A DNA stretch of 64,000 nt from Sambucus nigra. Taxonomy: Eukaryota; Streptophyta; Magnoliopsida; Dipsacales; Adoxaceae. A program made the translations under genes and the position numbers. Shown one piece after another: positions 34,892 to 46,267 of the stretch. Positions within the stretch are counted from its first letter, which is position 1. The number at the start of each line of letters is the position of its first letter. A model generated the notes under the pieces. It was not told the DNA's origin, ran no database searches, and saw only the letters and a list, made by a program, of their open reading frames with translations. The stretch spans positions 146,911,405-146,975,404 of the forward strand of contig OX422221.1 of NCBI GenBank assembly GCA_949130495.1. Reading direction: 5' to 3'.

Positions 34892-36229
34892 CACTTTGGG
34901 AGAAATGGAATGATATTTTGGAGAATGAAGTGTAGGACAAGAATCTAGTCCAGAGGAAGAAAAAAACAGGGCAAAAAAAAAACTGATGTCCACAGGCTGC
35001 TCTCCAAATCTTGTGAAGATTTAAGGAATAAATGGTCGAGTAGGACAAGGGAAGGTCTAGATGCTGATAAATAATCTGGCCAACTTTTATGTTCATTCTC
35101 GACGGAATAAAGATAATAAATTCCCGTCATACTTGGCTAGACACTGGAATCAATAGAGGCCATTAACAATTAGTTAAGTTCGAGCCCCTGTGATTGCTTA
35201 GAAAATAATGCCCTGGCCCAGACCTTTGGAAAGAACAAAATATGGAGGACGAGAGGTGTCGGATCACATATGCCTAAAGGTAAATTAAAACGCACCGTAC
35301 TTCTTGTGGATGAGCTTTTTTCGACCGAGAATCATATCTTAACCGAAGAGGAACATCAGTCCATGACCGATGGGGATGTCCAGGAGATTGAAACTAACCT
35401 ATGAACCTTCATGAGCTAAATTTGGAAACTTGTGTCCATTTTTACTCAAAGTTTTTGGCCCACAATGCCTCCTTAAGGTTTACCTTACCCTCCTTCTCAA
35501 GGTTTACCCTTTCCTCCCTCTACAAGTTTCCCTTCCCAAATGTCTCCTCCTTCAAGATTCCCCTCCCAAATGTTTCCTCCTTCAACATTCCTCTTCTTAG
35601 TGACTCCACTGTCACAGATCTTGGATCATCGTCAACAAATCACAGTGACGATGGCGAGTAGTTATATTTTAAGGACTTGGCCAATAGGATTGTTGGCGTG
35701 TGCACACTCATGTGATTAGTTGTCAAAACTAAAGTACATGATAGACTTTCGCAAAAGGGTGAGGCTCAAGTGATGGTTGATGATATATACAATGACTATA
35801 AAGATGTACATATGTACATTGGCAGTGGGGAAGGGAAAGAATTGAGGCATTATGAAAATTCTTTAAACATTTGGCGAGTTTTCCTGTTGGTCAAGTTCTA
35901 ATAATTTTTTTTTGTTTTAGTTGTAATAATAGTTTTTCTCTTTCAGTTGTAAGAATATTTTTTTTATTTTAGTTTAATAATATTTTTTTTTATTTTAGTT
36001 TAATAATATTTTTTTATTTTAGTTTTAATAATCTTATTTTTTGTTTCAATTGTAATAGAATCACTTGGAAAAGTTGTTCAATTTGAGTTTAAATTGTGAA
36101 ATTTTAGTAATCATATTAATTTCTTGTATGCAACATGACATTTGTTTTAACCTATTAACACAAGATTGAAATTTCAAGATCGTTAAGTGGATCTCATACA
36201 ATACAAAGAGTGAATGGGGGAGACTAACC
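34892..36229 (+). other. region before the CACTA transposase, mostly unexplained
   Basis: An 86-codon frame (35401-35661) is rich in Phe/Pro/Ser with an internal repeat (SSFKIPLPNV, SSFNIPL) and no recognised domain. 35905-36055 is a T-rich tandem repeat of about 23-27 bp (TTTATTTTAGTTTAATAATA). No CACTA terminal repeat was found here. Confidence 0.4.
35905..36055 (+). repeat. T-rich minisatellite, unit about 25 bp
   Basis: TTTTATTTTAGTTTAATAATA recurs about five times with small changes. Confidence 0.75.
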
Positions 36230-38645
36230 AAATAACAAATAATTGTGAGAAGGGCATCTAAGAATTTGTTAAATACGCTTATAAAAATCTTAAAATTAAC
36301 AAGATTTCATGTCCGTGCACCCATTGTATGAATAGAGAATATAAGTCATTAGAAGACGTTGAGTTGCATTTGATAAAGTTGGGAATTCATCAAGACTATA
36401 AAATATGGAAATACCATGGTGAAAAAAATACCTTATGTTCCGGAAAAATTGTTGGTACCCAACCACTTAACAAAACCCCAACGAGTGGAAGCGGTACATG
36501 ATTCGCCAACACATTTTCCATTGAGTGATCAAATAGATGATACTTACGGAGTTCACAACCATCAAAACTATCAACCTATGGATACATATAATGCGCATTA
36601 TGACCAAGTAAATGAACAATTTAATGCTGAATTACAAGGAGATCGGGGATACATAAGATTAAAAGCCGATGCAGCTAGATCATTATATAAATATTGCAAT
36701 GAATATCACTCGGTATTATATGAAATGATTGCTTTGCATAATTTGAAGACTAAATTTGTTTTGTCTGGAAATAGTGTAATCAAAATTCTTAAGTAGGTTG
36801 AAGAAATTCTCCCAAAAGGGAGCACGTTACTAGATAATTATCTTACCATGAAGAAGATATTGAAGGGTTTGAGATTGAATTACAAATCTATTCATGCATA
36901 AAATTATGATTTCATATTGTACCATATTGAGAACGAAGGGAAGGATAAGTTTCCTCTATGCAGTGAACCTAGATATGTGGTTTGTGAGAATGGAAAGGAC
37001 AGTTGTAAAATAACGCAAGTCCTCGCAAGTCCCATAAAAGGTTTTGAGGTATTTTCCACTTGGGCCAAGATTAAAATGATTTTTCACTATACCATAGATA
37101 GCGGGGGCGATGACATGGCATGGTCGATGTGAGGTGGGTGGGAATCTGATACGTCATTCAGATGATTCACTCATCAGAAAAATTTCAAAGCACAACACCC
37201 TAAATTTTCAAAGGAACCGCACAACGCCCGTCTTGAAATCTCAACCAATGGGTCTAACCCTTTCAGTAATTTAAGTACCAAGTAGAGTTATTGTCCAGTT
37301 CTCATGGTGCCTTTAAGTATCCCTCCCACACTGTGCATAAAAAAGGAGTTCACATGGTTTTCTTTATTGATACCCGGTCCGAAGGCTCCCAGTGATGATA
37401 TTGATATACTCTTAGTCCATTAATTAAAGAACTTAAAGATTTATGTGATAAAGGCGTGATAGAGTTTGACTCACATGAGGGTGAAGAGTTCACACGATGA
37501 TGGGGGCGATCCATGAATTTCATGCATACGGGACCTTGTCCGCTAGTAATGTTCATGGTTATTATGGAGGTCCCATATGTTCGAAGGAAACTAAATCCAC
37601 TTAGCTATATCCTAGTTGTAAGATGAGTTATACTAGTCATCGTAGATTTCTTTCGACCTATCACCCTTTTAGGAATGACAAGTCTAACTTTTTGCATGCC
37701 GATCACAAGCACAAGACACAACCTGCTCAGCTTTCTGGTCAGTAAATTGGGGAGAAGTAGATGGATACGACTATGGGGAAAAGGTACGTAAGAAAACACC
37801 CTCAGTTATTGAACTTAAAGTTCAGGAGGATCCTAACGACCCTAGTATAGCGAAGATATGATCTAGAAGATCAATATTTTTTTACTTACCGTAGTGGAAA
37901 GATTATCGTGTAAGGATTGTAATTGATGTGATGCAGAAAGCGAAGACGATTACAGAGCATCTGATAAGAACATGTCTAGGTGGATCTCATTGAAAATATG
38001 GGGAGCGGGCCCACCGTGATCTACATGATATGAAAATAAAAAAGAACTTGTGATTGAAAAATGATCCAATAATTGGAAGAATTTCTATCCTCCGGGTTTC
38101 TTTTACTTTGGCTACTAATGAGAAGAATATCCTCTTACACATGTTGTTCAAGTTCAAGACTCCAACTAGTTATTCCAGTAATTCACATAGGATAGTAAGC
38201 TACCAAAAAATGACTTAAAACAATACTAGTCTCACGATTGGCACGTAATCATCCAATTAATCCCTTTACTATTTTTCCATCTATTCTTTGAACACAAATA
38301 TCTACATAAAAAAATTATGCAAATTAGTTTGTGTTGTACCTACTTTGTGCAAAACTGGCAAACAGAAGGCACGTTAAAGCTGTAAAATCCACTTTCTCCA
38401 AGGTAGTTTGTGTAATAGAGAAATACTTTCCTCCATCTTTCATATGATATCGGCATCCACTTACTTGTGCATTTATGATATGGAGATTTATTATGTGTTC
38501 ACATTAGGTATCGATAGATCTTGAGCGCTTGATGAAAACTTTTAAAGATTACATAAAGAATACATAATATATTAGAGGGCCAATTACTGAAGAATACGTA
38601 ACTATGGAATCATCACTATATACGAGAGAACATATGCCATAACAA
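36230..38645 (+). pseudogene. decayed CACTA (En/Spm) TNP2-type transposase
   Basis: A transposase-associated zinc domain opens the gene: EFVKYAYKNLKINKISCPCT then HCMNREYKSLEDVELHLIKL (36270-36395) and WKYHGE. Next are FVLSGNSVIKIL, EILPKGSTLLDNYLTMKKIL (about 36795-36860), LLIPGPKAPSDDIDIY (about 37363-37410), RSIFFYLPYWKDY-like (about 37868-37905), HRDLHDMKIKK (about 38013-38044) and DLERLMKTFKDYIKN (about 38518-38565). This is the order of Transpos_assoc, Transposase_21 and DUF4218 in TNP2. Stops and shifts are frequent throughout. TNP2 would cut CACTA elements at their ends. The gene is dead. Confidence 0.8.
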
Positions 38646-39369
38646 GAGGCAAGGGTGTTAAATCCTCATGGAGAACGGGTGATTGATGAACCTAGCGATT
38701 TTGAGGATGAATTGTCTTAAGTGAATCTTATAGAGATAAAACTCACAAATCTATAGTACGAGCAAGCAGCTCATTATGTCTTCGAATCGCAAGATGAAGT
38801 CGAAGACTTGAGAGAGTTCATATCTACTAGATTCTTCTTCTTTTATTATATGTATTTTATATAGTATGATCTAAGATTAACAATTTGACTATAGGAAGAA
38901 TGAGAACAAAATTGCCCAAAATCAAAGGAGAAATAACACGACAACTGATTTTAGGAAATGGGTATCAAAAGAGGTAATTTTCACATCTTATGTGTGTGGT
39001 TATTTATTCATGTATGGTAAAAACATTCCCTAATACAAATTTATTAATAAATGCATGTTCTAAAAAGAGGTGATGTCTCTTCAAGGTTTTCACGCCTGCA
39101 AAAGGTCCTACCTTTTCTGTGAATCTAAGAAATTCTGCACCAACGTTTTTTATTTCGTTTCATATCCATATGAGGAAAATCTTTTGACACAAAATAGTGG
39201 AATTTCAATTTCTTCCTTAACTACCTGTTCCCCTAGCAAAAGCGATAAAAATAAAAAAGATACAGTGCTAACTTGTTATGGGATAACCTAACCAATCCTA
39301 GTTATCGATTACTTAGATTTCATAAAAAACGTATTATGTTGTGATTGGGAGATGAAGGATATTACGAAT
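38646..39369 (+). other. degenerate stretch within the CACTA relic
   Basis: Fragments such as ERVIDEPSDFEDELS (about 38677-38720) suggest remaining transposase reading. The frame 39070-39291 has no motif. Confidence 0.4.
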
Positions 39370-39660
39370 GCTTAAAAAGTTGATCTTGACTCCAAACATA
39401 TTATGGTAGATTTATCAAAGATGAAGAGTAAAGATTGAATAGTGGACTATACTTTTATTTGTGCCTTTCAGAATGTAAAGAAGGTATTCTACTGAAAGTG
39501 TATACATGATGAAAATTGGCCTATTGCTGTGCATGCACTAAAGGGTATGACTACTCAAGAATACGAAATAAAGGGTCTAAAAGAGCTCCAGTCAACTCTT
39601 GATGACAACCCTAATTTGAAGGATCTTTTAGTTGATTTAGAGGAAGATAGGGTATCAAAA
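39370..39660 (+). pseudogene. C-terminal (DUF4216-like) fragment of the CACTA transposase
   Basis: DWIVDYTFICAFQNVKKVFY (about 39436-39495) then DENWPIAVHALKGM (about 39508-39549) resembles the DUF4216 block that ends TNP2-type ORFs. Acidic residues follow. Weak, but consistent with the upstream order. Confidence 0.45.
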
Positions 39661-40288
39661 TATTATTTTATCCTTATAAATGTTATTTGTATCCTATTAT
39701 GATATTGACACTATATTAATGCTTTACTTTGACTATTGAATTTTTAGTTTGATGCATGGATGTTTAGTTTAATTTACGAATGTTTAATAAAATTTATGTA
39801 TGTTTAGTTTGATGTATGAATGTTTAATATGATATTGAAACTCCAAATCAATACTTGTTGGAAGGAAAATGAAAATTGTTCCTAAAATAAAACTAGATAC
39901 TCTTTATCATTAGCACGTGAAGAATGATCGTACATGATAGTAATGGAGAGATCTAATCTTATTTTAGGGGCACGAACACCCTTCACAAGATGCTCGATTG
40001 GAGAATAGAGTCTCATGAATTTTTTATTAGACCAAATTGACCCAACTCAATTTCCATGCATTCCATAACATATACATTTGATGATCAGTTTCATTAATAC
40101 AATCTTTATAAAATGAAGGGATTTTAACGTCACATGATGGGACGAAAATCAACATTATTAATATCCTTAAAATTTGGAAACTCTAAGTTGGTGATGAATT
40201 TCCAAATTTTGACATCCATTGTTAATTCTTATGAATCATTGTGAAAAATTTGGAAACTCTAAGTTGGTAACCTAGGCCTTAGAATGCA
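39661..40288. other. no gene seen
   Basis: AT-rich with a repeated ATTTGGAAACTCTAAGTTGG phrase (about 40169 and 40249) and repeated TTTAGTTTGATG words (about 39746-39830). Confidence 0.5.
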
Positions 40289-40480
40289 TGTACTTAATGA
40301 AAGTACACACCGAATACATAAATTAGACACACATTAGAATGAAAAAAATCATTTTCAATGTGTGTGTACTTAATGAAAGTACACACCGAATACATAAATT
40401 ATACACACATTAGAATGAAAAAATTCATTTTCAATGTGTGTGTACTTAATGCAAGTAGATGCGTAATACATAAATACACG
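40289..40480 (+). repeat. 76-bp direct repeat, about 2.4 copies
   Basis: TGTACTTAATGAAAGTACAC begins at about 40289, 40365 and 40441. Each unit contains its own short inverted repeat (TGTACTT/AAGTACA). Confidence 0.85.
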
Positions 40481-40489
40481 CTCAGTGAA

Positions 40490-40715
40490 ACATTGGTCAC
40501 GGCATGGTCACGAATTTGGTTCGTAACAGCATGGTCACAGCCTCTGTCCGCGACCATCATGTCTTATATTTCCACACACCTTGGTCAATGACCATTTTTT
40601 TGGTTAGCAATAAGGTTTATGACTAGTGGTTTTGGTCCTGCCTTTTTTGGTTACGGATTAGATATGTGACCCATGGGCCTGGTCACGGCCCGAACCCGTG
40701 ACCATACACTTAATT
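40490..40715. repeat. GGTCACG/CGTGACC subterminal-like repeats, probable CACTA end
   Basis: TGGTCACGG, TGGTCACGA, TGGTCACAG, GTGACCC, TGGTCACGG and CGTGACCAT lie in both orientations within 225 bases. Clustered short inverted repeats are typical of CACTA subterminal regions. The position, 1 kb after the transposase relic, fits its 3' end, but no AGTG terminus could be fixed. Confidence 0.45.
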
Positions 40716-41467
40716 TTGTGTATTGTATGTGATTTATTTGTGTTGTATGTTATGTTTAATTCATTGGTGTAATTAATTAACTTGGAATATATGCAGTTAC
40801 ACATAAATTTATATGCATATGCTTTATTTTACATTATGAGGAACAAGGATTTTATTCTATGTTGTATTTTGGGCTCATTTGGGAGAAAAGGAACAAGGTT
40901 GATTGCATAGAGACTCATTGTTCATCATTTTAAGCAATAAATCTCTTGCTATATAAATTGTGAATCTGTAACTTGCTTATAATTCCACGTGAGGTGCTTA
41001 ATTTTAGGATTTAGAACACATGCTTTAGGATTGAACCTAATTATTTTAATTATGTTCTTTATTTTGATTAATTACTATTAGTATTAAATAAATCTGCATT
41101 AAAGACTTGTTCTTTTGGAGAGAAATTTAAATATAATGGTTTTGATATATTATTATGTGTTTATAACACATGTTATTTAATTTTATTTGGTACTTAAATA
41201 ACTTTGTTAGTTTTAGGATTAGACTGAAATCATCTAGGATTATGATTATATTGCATTCCAAATATTCAAATTTGGTTAAATTTAGAGAATTGATGAATTA
41301 GAACTATGACTTTATTTAGTTGATGTTAAATCTCTGAAAAACGAATTAGGAGTATGAATAACTATGTTTCAGGGTTAAAGGACTTGTTTGGTGTAGACTT
41401 GAAGCTTGATTTAGGCATTAATGGAGGTCTGGGGAAGAAACATTCATTTTTAGACCAACCCGGGCCT

Positions 41468-41514
41468 CTACACCGAACCGAATCGATTCGAATTGCGAGG
41501 GAATCGATTCGGCC
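41468..41514 (+). promoter_or_regulatory. paired GAATCGATTCG palindromes in the old Tekay-like LTR
   Basis: CCGAATCGATTCGAA and GGAATCGATTCGGCC, about 24 bases apart, lie just before the GGACTATTTTGAG block. This is the place occupied by the CGTTCGAACG array in the young Tekay LTR. Confidence 0.55.
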
Positions 41515-41773
41515 AATGTGATGGGCAGAGGTTGGATCATGGATGGGATTGTCGGACTATTTTGAGTTTCTTCAAGTGGTTTAGTCAATATTTACTTGAG
41601 AGGTGAATTGTAAATTAAAGTACATAGGATTATTTGAATATATACCGAGAGACTATATATGTTAACTTTAATGTACAAGGTTGACAATACTTTATTTATT
41701 TGCACAATCCAACATCAAGGATTGGGATAATTGGGGGCATATGCGAAAGTGATATGATAACCTATAATTTCTT

Positions 41774-41776
<3 letters not shown>

Positions 41777-41837
<61 letters not shown>

Positions 41838-42246
41838 AGAGAGTGAGAGAGAGAGAGAGAGAGAGGCTCCTGCGCACACCAAGTTTCATACTTGCTGGCA
41901 CAAACATATTTTTTTTAAATATTATAAAAAATTGAGTTGAATTTTTTTATGAGATATTTAAACATTTTAAGGGACCCTTATAAAAAATCATCTCAAAAAA
42001 ACTTTTTTTTGCTATTTTAAAAAAATCGGTCAAACTTTCGCAGCTTTTAAAGTGCTTTAAAAGCGCGAAGGTTTGACCGATTTTCTTAAAAAAGGCAAAA
42101 ACGTTTATTTGAGGATTTCTTTTTATGTTGGTTCCTTGGAATATTTAAATACCACAAAAAAATATTCAACTAAAAAGTAATTTGTTTACTATGTCAAAAA
42201 ACTGGTGTGCAAACTTGGGTGTGTATAGGATCTCTCTCTCTCTCTC

Positions 42247-42314
<68 letters not shown>
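41777..42314. mobile_element. foldback MITE inside a (TA)n microsatellite
   Basis: A hairpin-shaped element of about 413 bp (41837-42249) is flanked on both sides by TA runs (41777-41834 and 42251-42314). Its ends are GAGAGAG...GGCTCCTGCGCACACC and the inverse GGTGTGTATAGGATCTCTC. The arms pair along their whole length to a centre at 42053, where AATCGGTCAAAC.TTCGC and GCGAAGGTTTGACCGATT face each other. No protein is encoded. MITEs that target (TA)n tracts are known from rice (Micron); this one is similar in habit, and family identity is not established. Confidence 0.75.
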
Positions 42315-42315
<1 letters not shown>

Positions 42316-43439
42316 TTTTATTTGTGTGAACATACTGTTAATCATGGTAAATCCATCGGTCGGGGTTGCTTGAGAGGTTGTGAACAGGTACCGCATACCT
42401 GGCTATGGACGCATGCCATTATTGAGGTCGTTATGTTTGATCACGCATTCAAGATGGTTACCGCTTCATAATGAGAGAATCCAAGTAGACTTAACAGATT
42501 GAGCGATTCTGGGTATGGTACTAGCCGTTGGTGTTATTACGTAGTGATCTTCTCATTCTTATTTGTTTGTTTTCTTAAGTTCGCAATATGAAGGACTCCT
42601 ATGGACTTAATAATAAAGGCACGAGATGGTCCCCAAAGGTAGTGTACTTCATGCAATTATATTGCAAATATAGATGAATGAGATATATAGTCTAAGGATG
42701 GAAAATTAAACAATATGTTATAATCATGTGTTATTTTATGGGTGATAATGTGAAAATTTGTGTCTCGGTTGTATTCCCAAACTTGAAGTTAGTTACGTGC
42801 CTATTTCATATGTTTATCGGTTTACTAAATTAGTCTAAAGATAGATACTCCTAGAGTCCTCATGTTGGTACATGCTCATTGTATTCCCTTAAGTAAGGGG
42901 TGAGGTATTTATTGCATATGAGAGCCGATGGGGTGGAATGTTAATTTTAAATGAGTCATATGATTTACATTGTTGATACTGAAGATATTTATTTCAACTT
43001 TCGAGCTTTGAACCAAATTATATAAAAAAAATTTCAGGCATTCATAGACTGGATTAGCAGGCCTGAGGAGATTTCAGACTTGAAGTTCCACCTCGTTTAG
43101 TAGCTTTAACACTTTGATTCTATCTTAGGTTGCTACTTTTTTCAGTATTTTAGTTTAGTTTTATTTTAGAGATTGTATGGACCTTGAGTTGCAATTATTT
43201 ATTTCCCTTAGTTAATTTGATTGTGGAGTTATTCAAAGTATTTATTATTTGATGTTTGGAGATATTACTTATTCATATTTTTTTGCCATTTCAGTGTCGC
43301 ATGTTGTGAATGGTTTGAAATTCACTCCCATTTATTTATTATTTGATGTTCAGAATGTTATAAATTATTTAATAAGCCCTATCTTCGGCATATTAATCTG
43401 GCTGACTAAAATGAAGAAAACAAGGATTATTATAGTTAT

Positions 43440-44889
43440 TATCAGAGCATCCAGATTCTAGTGTCCTTATGATATGTGTTGTTCTTATTACATTTTGCAT
43501 TTTTTGATTTGTAGATACCTATTAGTAGGATTCTTGTACTCTATTTTGAATCATTATCTTATGTGAATCTTATTTTCTTTTAGATGGAAAACACCCAACA
43601 TACTAGAGAATAAAACGTGGCAGAGTGGTATGCTCAAAAGGAGGAGTAGCCATAGTTGTAGCAGGAAACACTGGTAGAATCCGCAATGTATTTAGATGCT
43701 ATTCTTACCCAAGTTTTCACCAAAACCATCGTTGCCATATCACAACACTTCGAACTACGACGATATCCATAGCCACAATAGCAGGTGGTGGGACCAATAG
43801 AATAGCATATCATAGTTTGGGGGAGACCTTGTGGGGCCTTTGTTATAAGTAAACCAATAGAGTTTCCTGGGAGTACATATATCATCATGGCATGTTCGTG
43901 GAAGAAGGACATATATAGACACTGGAGGATGGTGTAGTTCTGTAAGGTCCATAAGGAGATACTGTCCATATTCATATTAGTTTGAGAGGTGCTACAGTGG
44001 TGGGAGTTGGTCACCACAATAGAGGAGAGGGACACAATGACCATCACGAAGATCTGGGTCAAGTTTGATGATAAGTACTTCCCACTTGCAGTTTGGGGTA
44101 AGAAGAAGAGGCTTTTCTAGGCCTCAAATAGGATAGTCGCATGATACCAAAGTATGAGCATGATTTTACTACTCTTTTTCTATTTGAACTAGGGGGTAGG
44201 CATCGAGGAGAAAAAGATTAAGAAGTTCATCTTCAGGTTGACATAGAGCATCAGGTAGGGCATTTGTGGAACCTGGATTTTACAACTTGTATATACTGGT
44301 GGTTAATGTCGCTATACTTTATTGATAGGACCACAATGAGTTTCATAGACTCATGGGAGAGGAGAGTCTCAATGTTGATTCATCTATCCCGCGGGGTAAG
44401 AGAAATGGATGTAGTAGTCAAGTGACTAGTAGTCTAAGGGTCCTCAATTAGAAGATCAACACCATAATTAATAGGGCCAGAAAGGACCGGTACAATAGTC
44501 CCAACATAACAAGTAAGGCCAGGGATAGCAAACTAGAGACCATCAGGTCCATAGGAAACTGGGTCGTGGCTCGTAGGACTAACAAGGACAGTAACAGGGT
44601 AGGCACCAGTTATATGGCCATTGTTTCACCTGTGAGGATGCAGAACATGTATTCAAGATGTTACATGAGTCCAATCAGGGGGCATAATTGCATGGAGGTC
44701 AGCATGGGTATTAAGAACCCCACGAGTAACATACGTAATTTTTAGCCCCACCAGTTGCCCTAGTGTCAGCGATACCCGCACCACTAGCCTAGCCTCAGGG
44801 ACAAAAATGGATGTGATGATGCCGAAATCAGCACCACCAGATAAGGTGTTTTCAAGCTCAATCTAAGAACAACAATGGCAGCATAGTTA
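43440..44889 (+). pseudogene. gag: primer site and decayed gag of the old Tekay-like element
   Basis: After the primer-like TATCAGAGC, recognisable gag pieces follow: IWVKFDDKYFPLAVWGKKK (about 44045-44100, the capsid WxxFxxxxYFP block), EEKKIKKFIFRL (about 44208-44243) and a zinc-knuckle-like CFTCEDAEHVFKM (about 44625-44663, final Cys lost). Multiple stops. The sequence stops abruptly at 44889 where the minus-strand Tat element LTR begins, so the rest of the older element lies beyond the window. Confidence 0.6.
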
Positions 44890-45716
44890 TGTAAAAGGTA
44901 AGAGAATGAAATGAGGGGAAGAGGAGAGAGCACCAGGATATAAGTGGTTCAGCCTAGATTGTCCTACGTCCACTGTGTGTGTGAATAATCTCACTGCAAT
45001 AAGGCACTAATAGCCATGGATACAATCTATCAAGCTTTCTCTCTCTACTGTGTATCTAGACAGGGTTTTAGCTAGGATTGAATATCTGGGATCCTTTACA
45101 AGGTAGAGCATGACCTCTATATATAGTACTCAGGGGGTGTAATGTACCCTCCATGCATGCAATGAGCATGTGTGTGTTTAACTCACCAATATGGGAGTGC
45201 CATATGTCACTGTCACATGTAGAGAATGATGATGCAATACTCTCCCCACGTGTGGGGAATAATCTTATTATAACTATTTTGTGTCCACGTGTCCTCATAT
45301 AAATGTCAGCAAGTGCTCGGCCGTCGCGTCTGGTGTATGACCTCAGCCTTGGGGAGGCCGAGGTTAGTGAGTCTTGATACCTGTTCAGTCCGAGTATTCC
45401 ATGGAGGTCTCGGCCTAATCCTAGCCGAGACAATGGACAAGGTCGGCCTGAGACGAGGTTGAACTGGTGGCTTGATGAGGTTGCTGGTGGCTTCCTGCGA
45501 GCTCGGCCTACGTCTGGCCGAGGTTGCCATTCCAAGATATACGAGAATGCTGCCGGTCCTTGTGACGTCCCTTGGAGAGGCTCATGGTAGTGTCGGCTTG
45601 GTATGACCTTGATATGGCCGAGGAGTGATATCGCGTGTCTAAGACATGCCCAACGTCGACCATAATATCGGCCGAGGTTGGTGTCTCTAGGTCGAGATTA
45701 CACTTGGGGCATATCA
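44890..45716 (-). repeat. 3' LTR of the minus-strand Tat element
   Basis: On the - strand it starts TGATATGCCCC after a GGGCTGGGGGTGAT purine tract, has a TATA box, and ends near CTTTTACA. The U5-like phrase GTGGACGTAGGACAATC, then GCTGAACCACTTAT, is the form I associate with Tat U5 regions. About 827 bp; the 44890 end is inferred. At least nine GGCCGAG/CTCGGCC words lie in U3. Confidence 0.65.
45117..45126 (-). promoter_or_regulatory. TATA box of the Tat LTR
   Basis: CTATATATAG is followed on the - strand by AGGTCATGCTCTACC. It lies about 590 bp from the LTR start. Confidence 0.55.
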
Positions 45717-45732
45717 ATCACCCCCAGCCCTT
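45717..45732 (-). promoter_or_regulatory. polypurine tract of the minus-strand Tat element
   Basis: AAGGGCTGGGGGTGAT on the - strand directly precedes the LTR TG. Confidence 0.65.
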
Positions 45733-46267
45733 AGTCATATGTGAGAGCAAGTGACTGGGGGATTACCACACCTCTGAGGCCTGTATGTTACAAGCCAATA
45801 CTTGCTTGACACTTATCCCATGCTGGAACATGCTTGCTTGGTAGGCGTGTGCTGTCATCCGCCCTTTGGGGCTCCCAAGGCAATGATAGGCCTTGGGAAT
45901 TGTGCCTACTTATTTAAGGGTTTTGAACCCTCGTTTCTTCTTTCTTCTTCAATTCCCTCTCCTGCGAACGCTTCTCCCTCTAAAAGGCATTTCGAATAAG
46001 ATTCTACTCCAGAGGTCTTTGTTGGTGGTTTTTTTCTGAATTTTCTTCACTTCCCCTCGTTGTTTCATTTCCAGGTATCTTCTCCTCTTCATTTTCTTTG
46101 ATTTTTTCTTTCTGGTTTGCATTTTCAAGCGAGTTTCTGAGTTTTTTGGTGAATTGTATTTGCTTTGAATTTCTTGGTTTGATCTTTAGATTCCTTTGTT
46201 TTGTCAACCAGTCTTGTTTGGAGTTTTTGGAATTTAGGAAATTCCCCAAGTGTAGTGTCGTCCTCTG
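45733..46267 (+). promoter_or_regulatory. promoter and leader of the antisense ORF of the Tat element
   Basis: TATTTAAGGG (45911-45920) is followed by a CT-rich leader (TCTTCTTTCTTCTTC, 45936-45955) and a possible leader intron beginning CCAGGTATCTTCTCC near 46073. The ORF on the + strand starts at 46268. This would drive transcription opposite to the element. Confidence 0.45.

Larger units (their letters stand above)
40740..43433 (+). mobile_element. old Tekay-like LTR, left boundary uncertain
   Basis: Identified from its right edge: TATCAGAGCATCCAG then TTCTAGTGTCC at about 43442 matches the primer-site region of the intact Tekay element (TATCAGAGCATCAG then GTTCTAGTGTCC at 54516). It contains GGACTATTTTGAGTTTCTTC (41556), like GGGCTATTTTGAACTG in the Tekay LTR (52873), preceded by a palindrome module at 41468-41514. 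A MITE is inserted. The left end was not found. Confidence 0.45.

Noticed and set aside
42166..42396. Open frames rich in Tyr-Ile repeats
   Set aside because: They are readings of the (TA)n tracts flanking the MITE.
44450..44870. Open-looking - strand frame
   Set aside because: The + strand holds the zinc knuckle and gag order of the old Tekay-like element; the - strand reading is its shadow and has stops.
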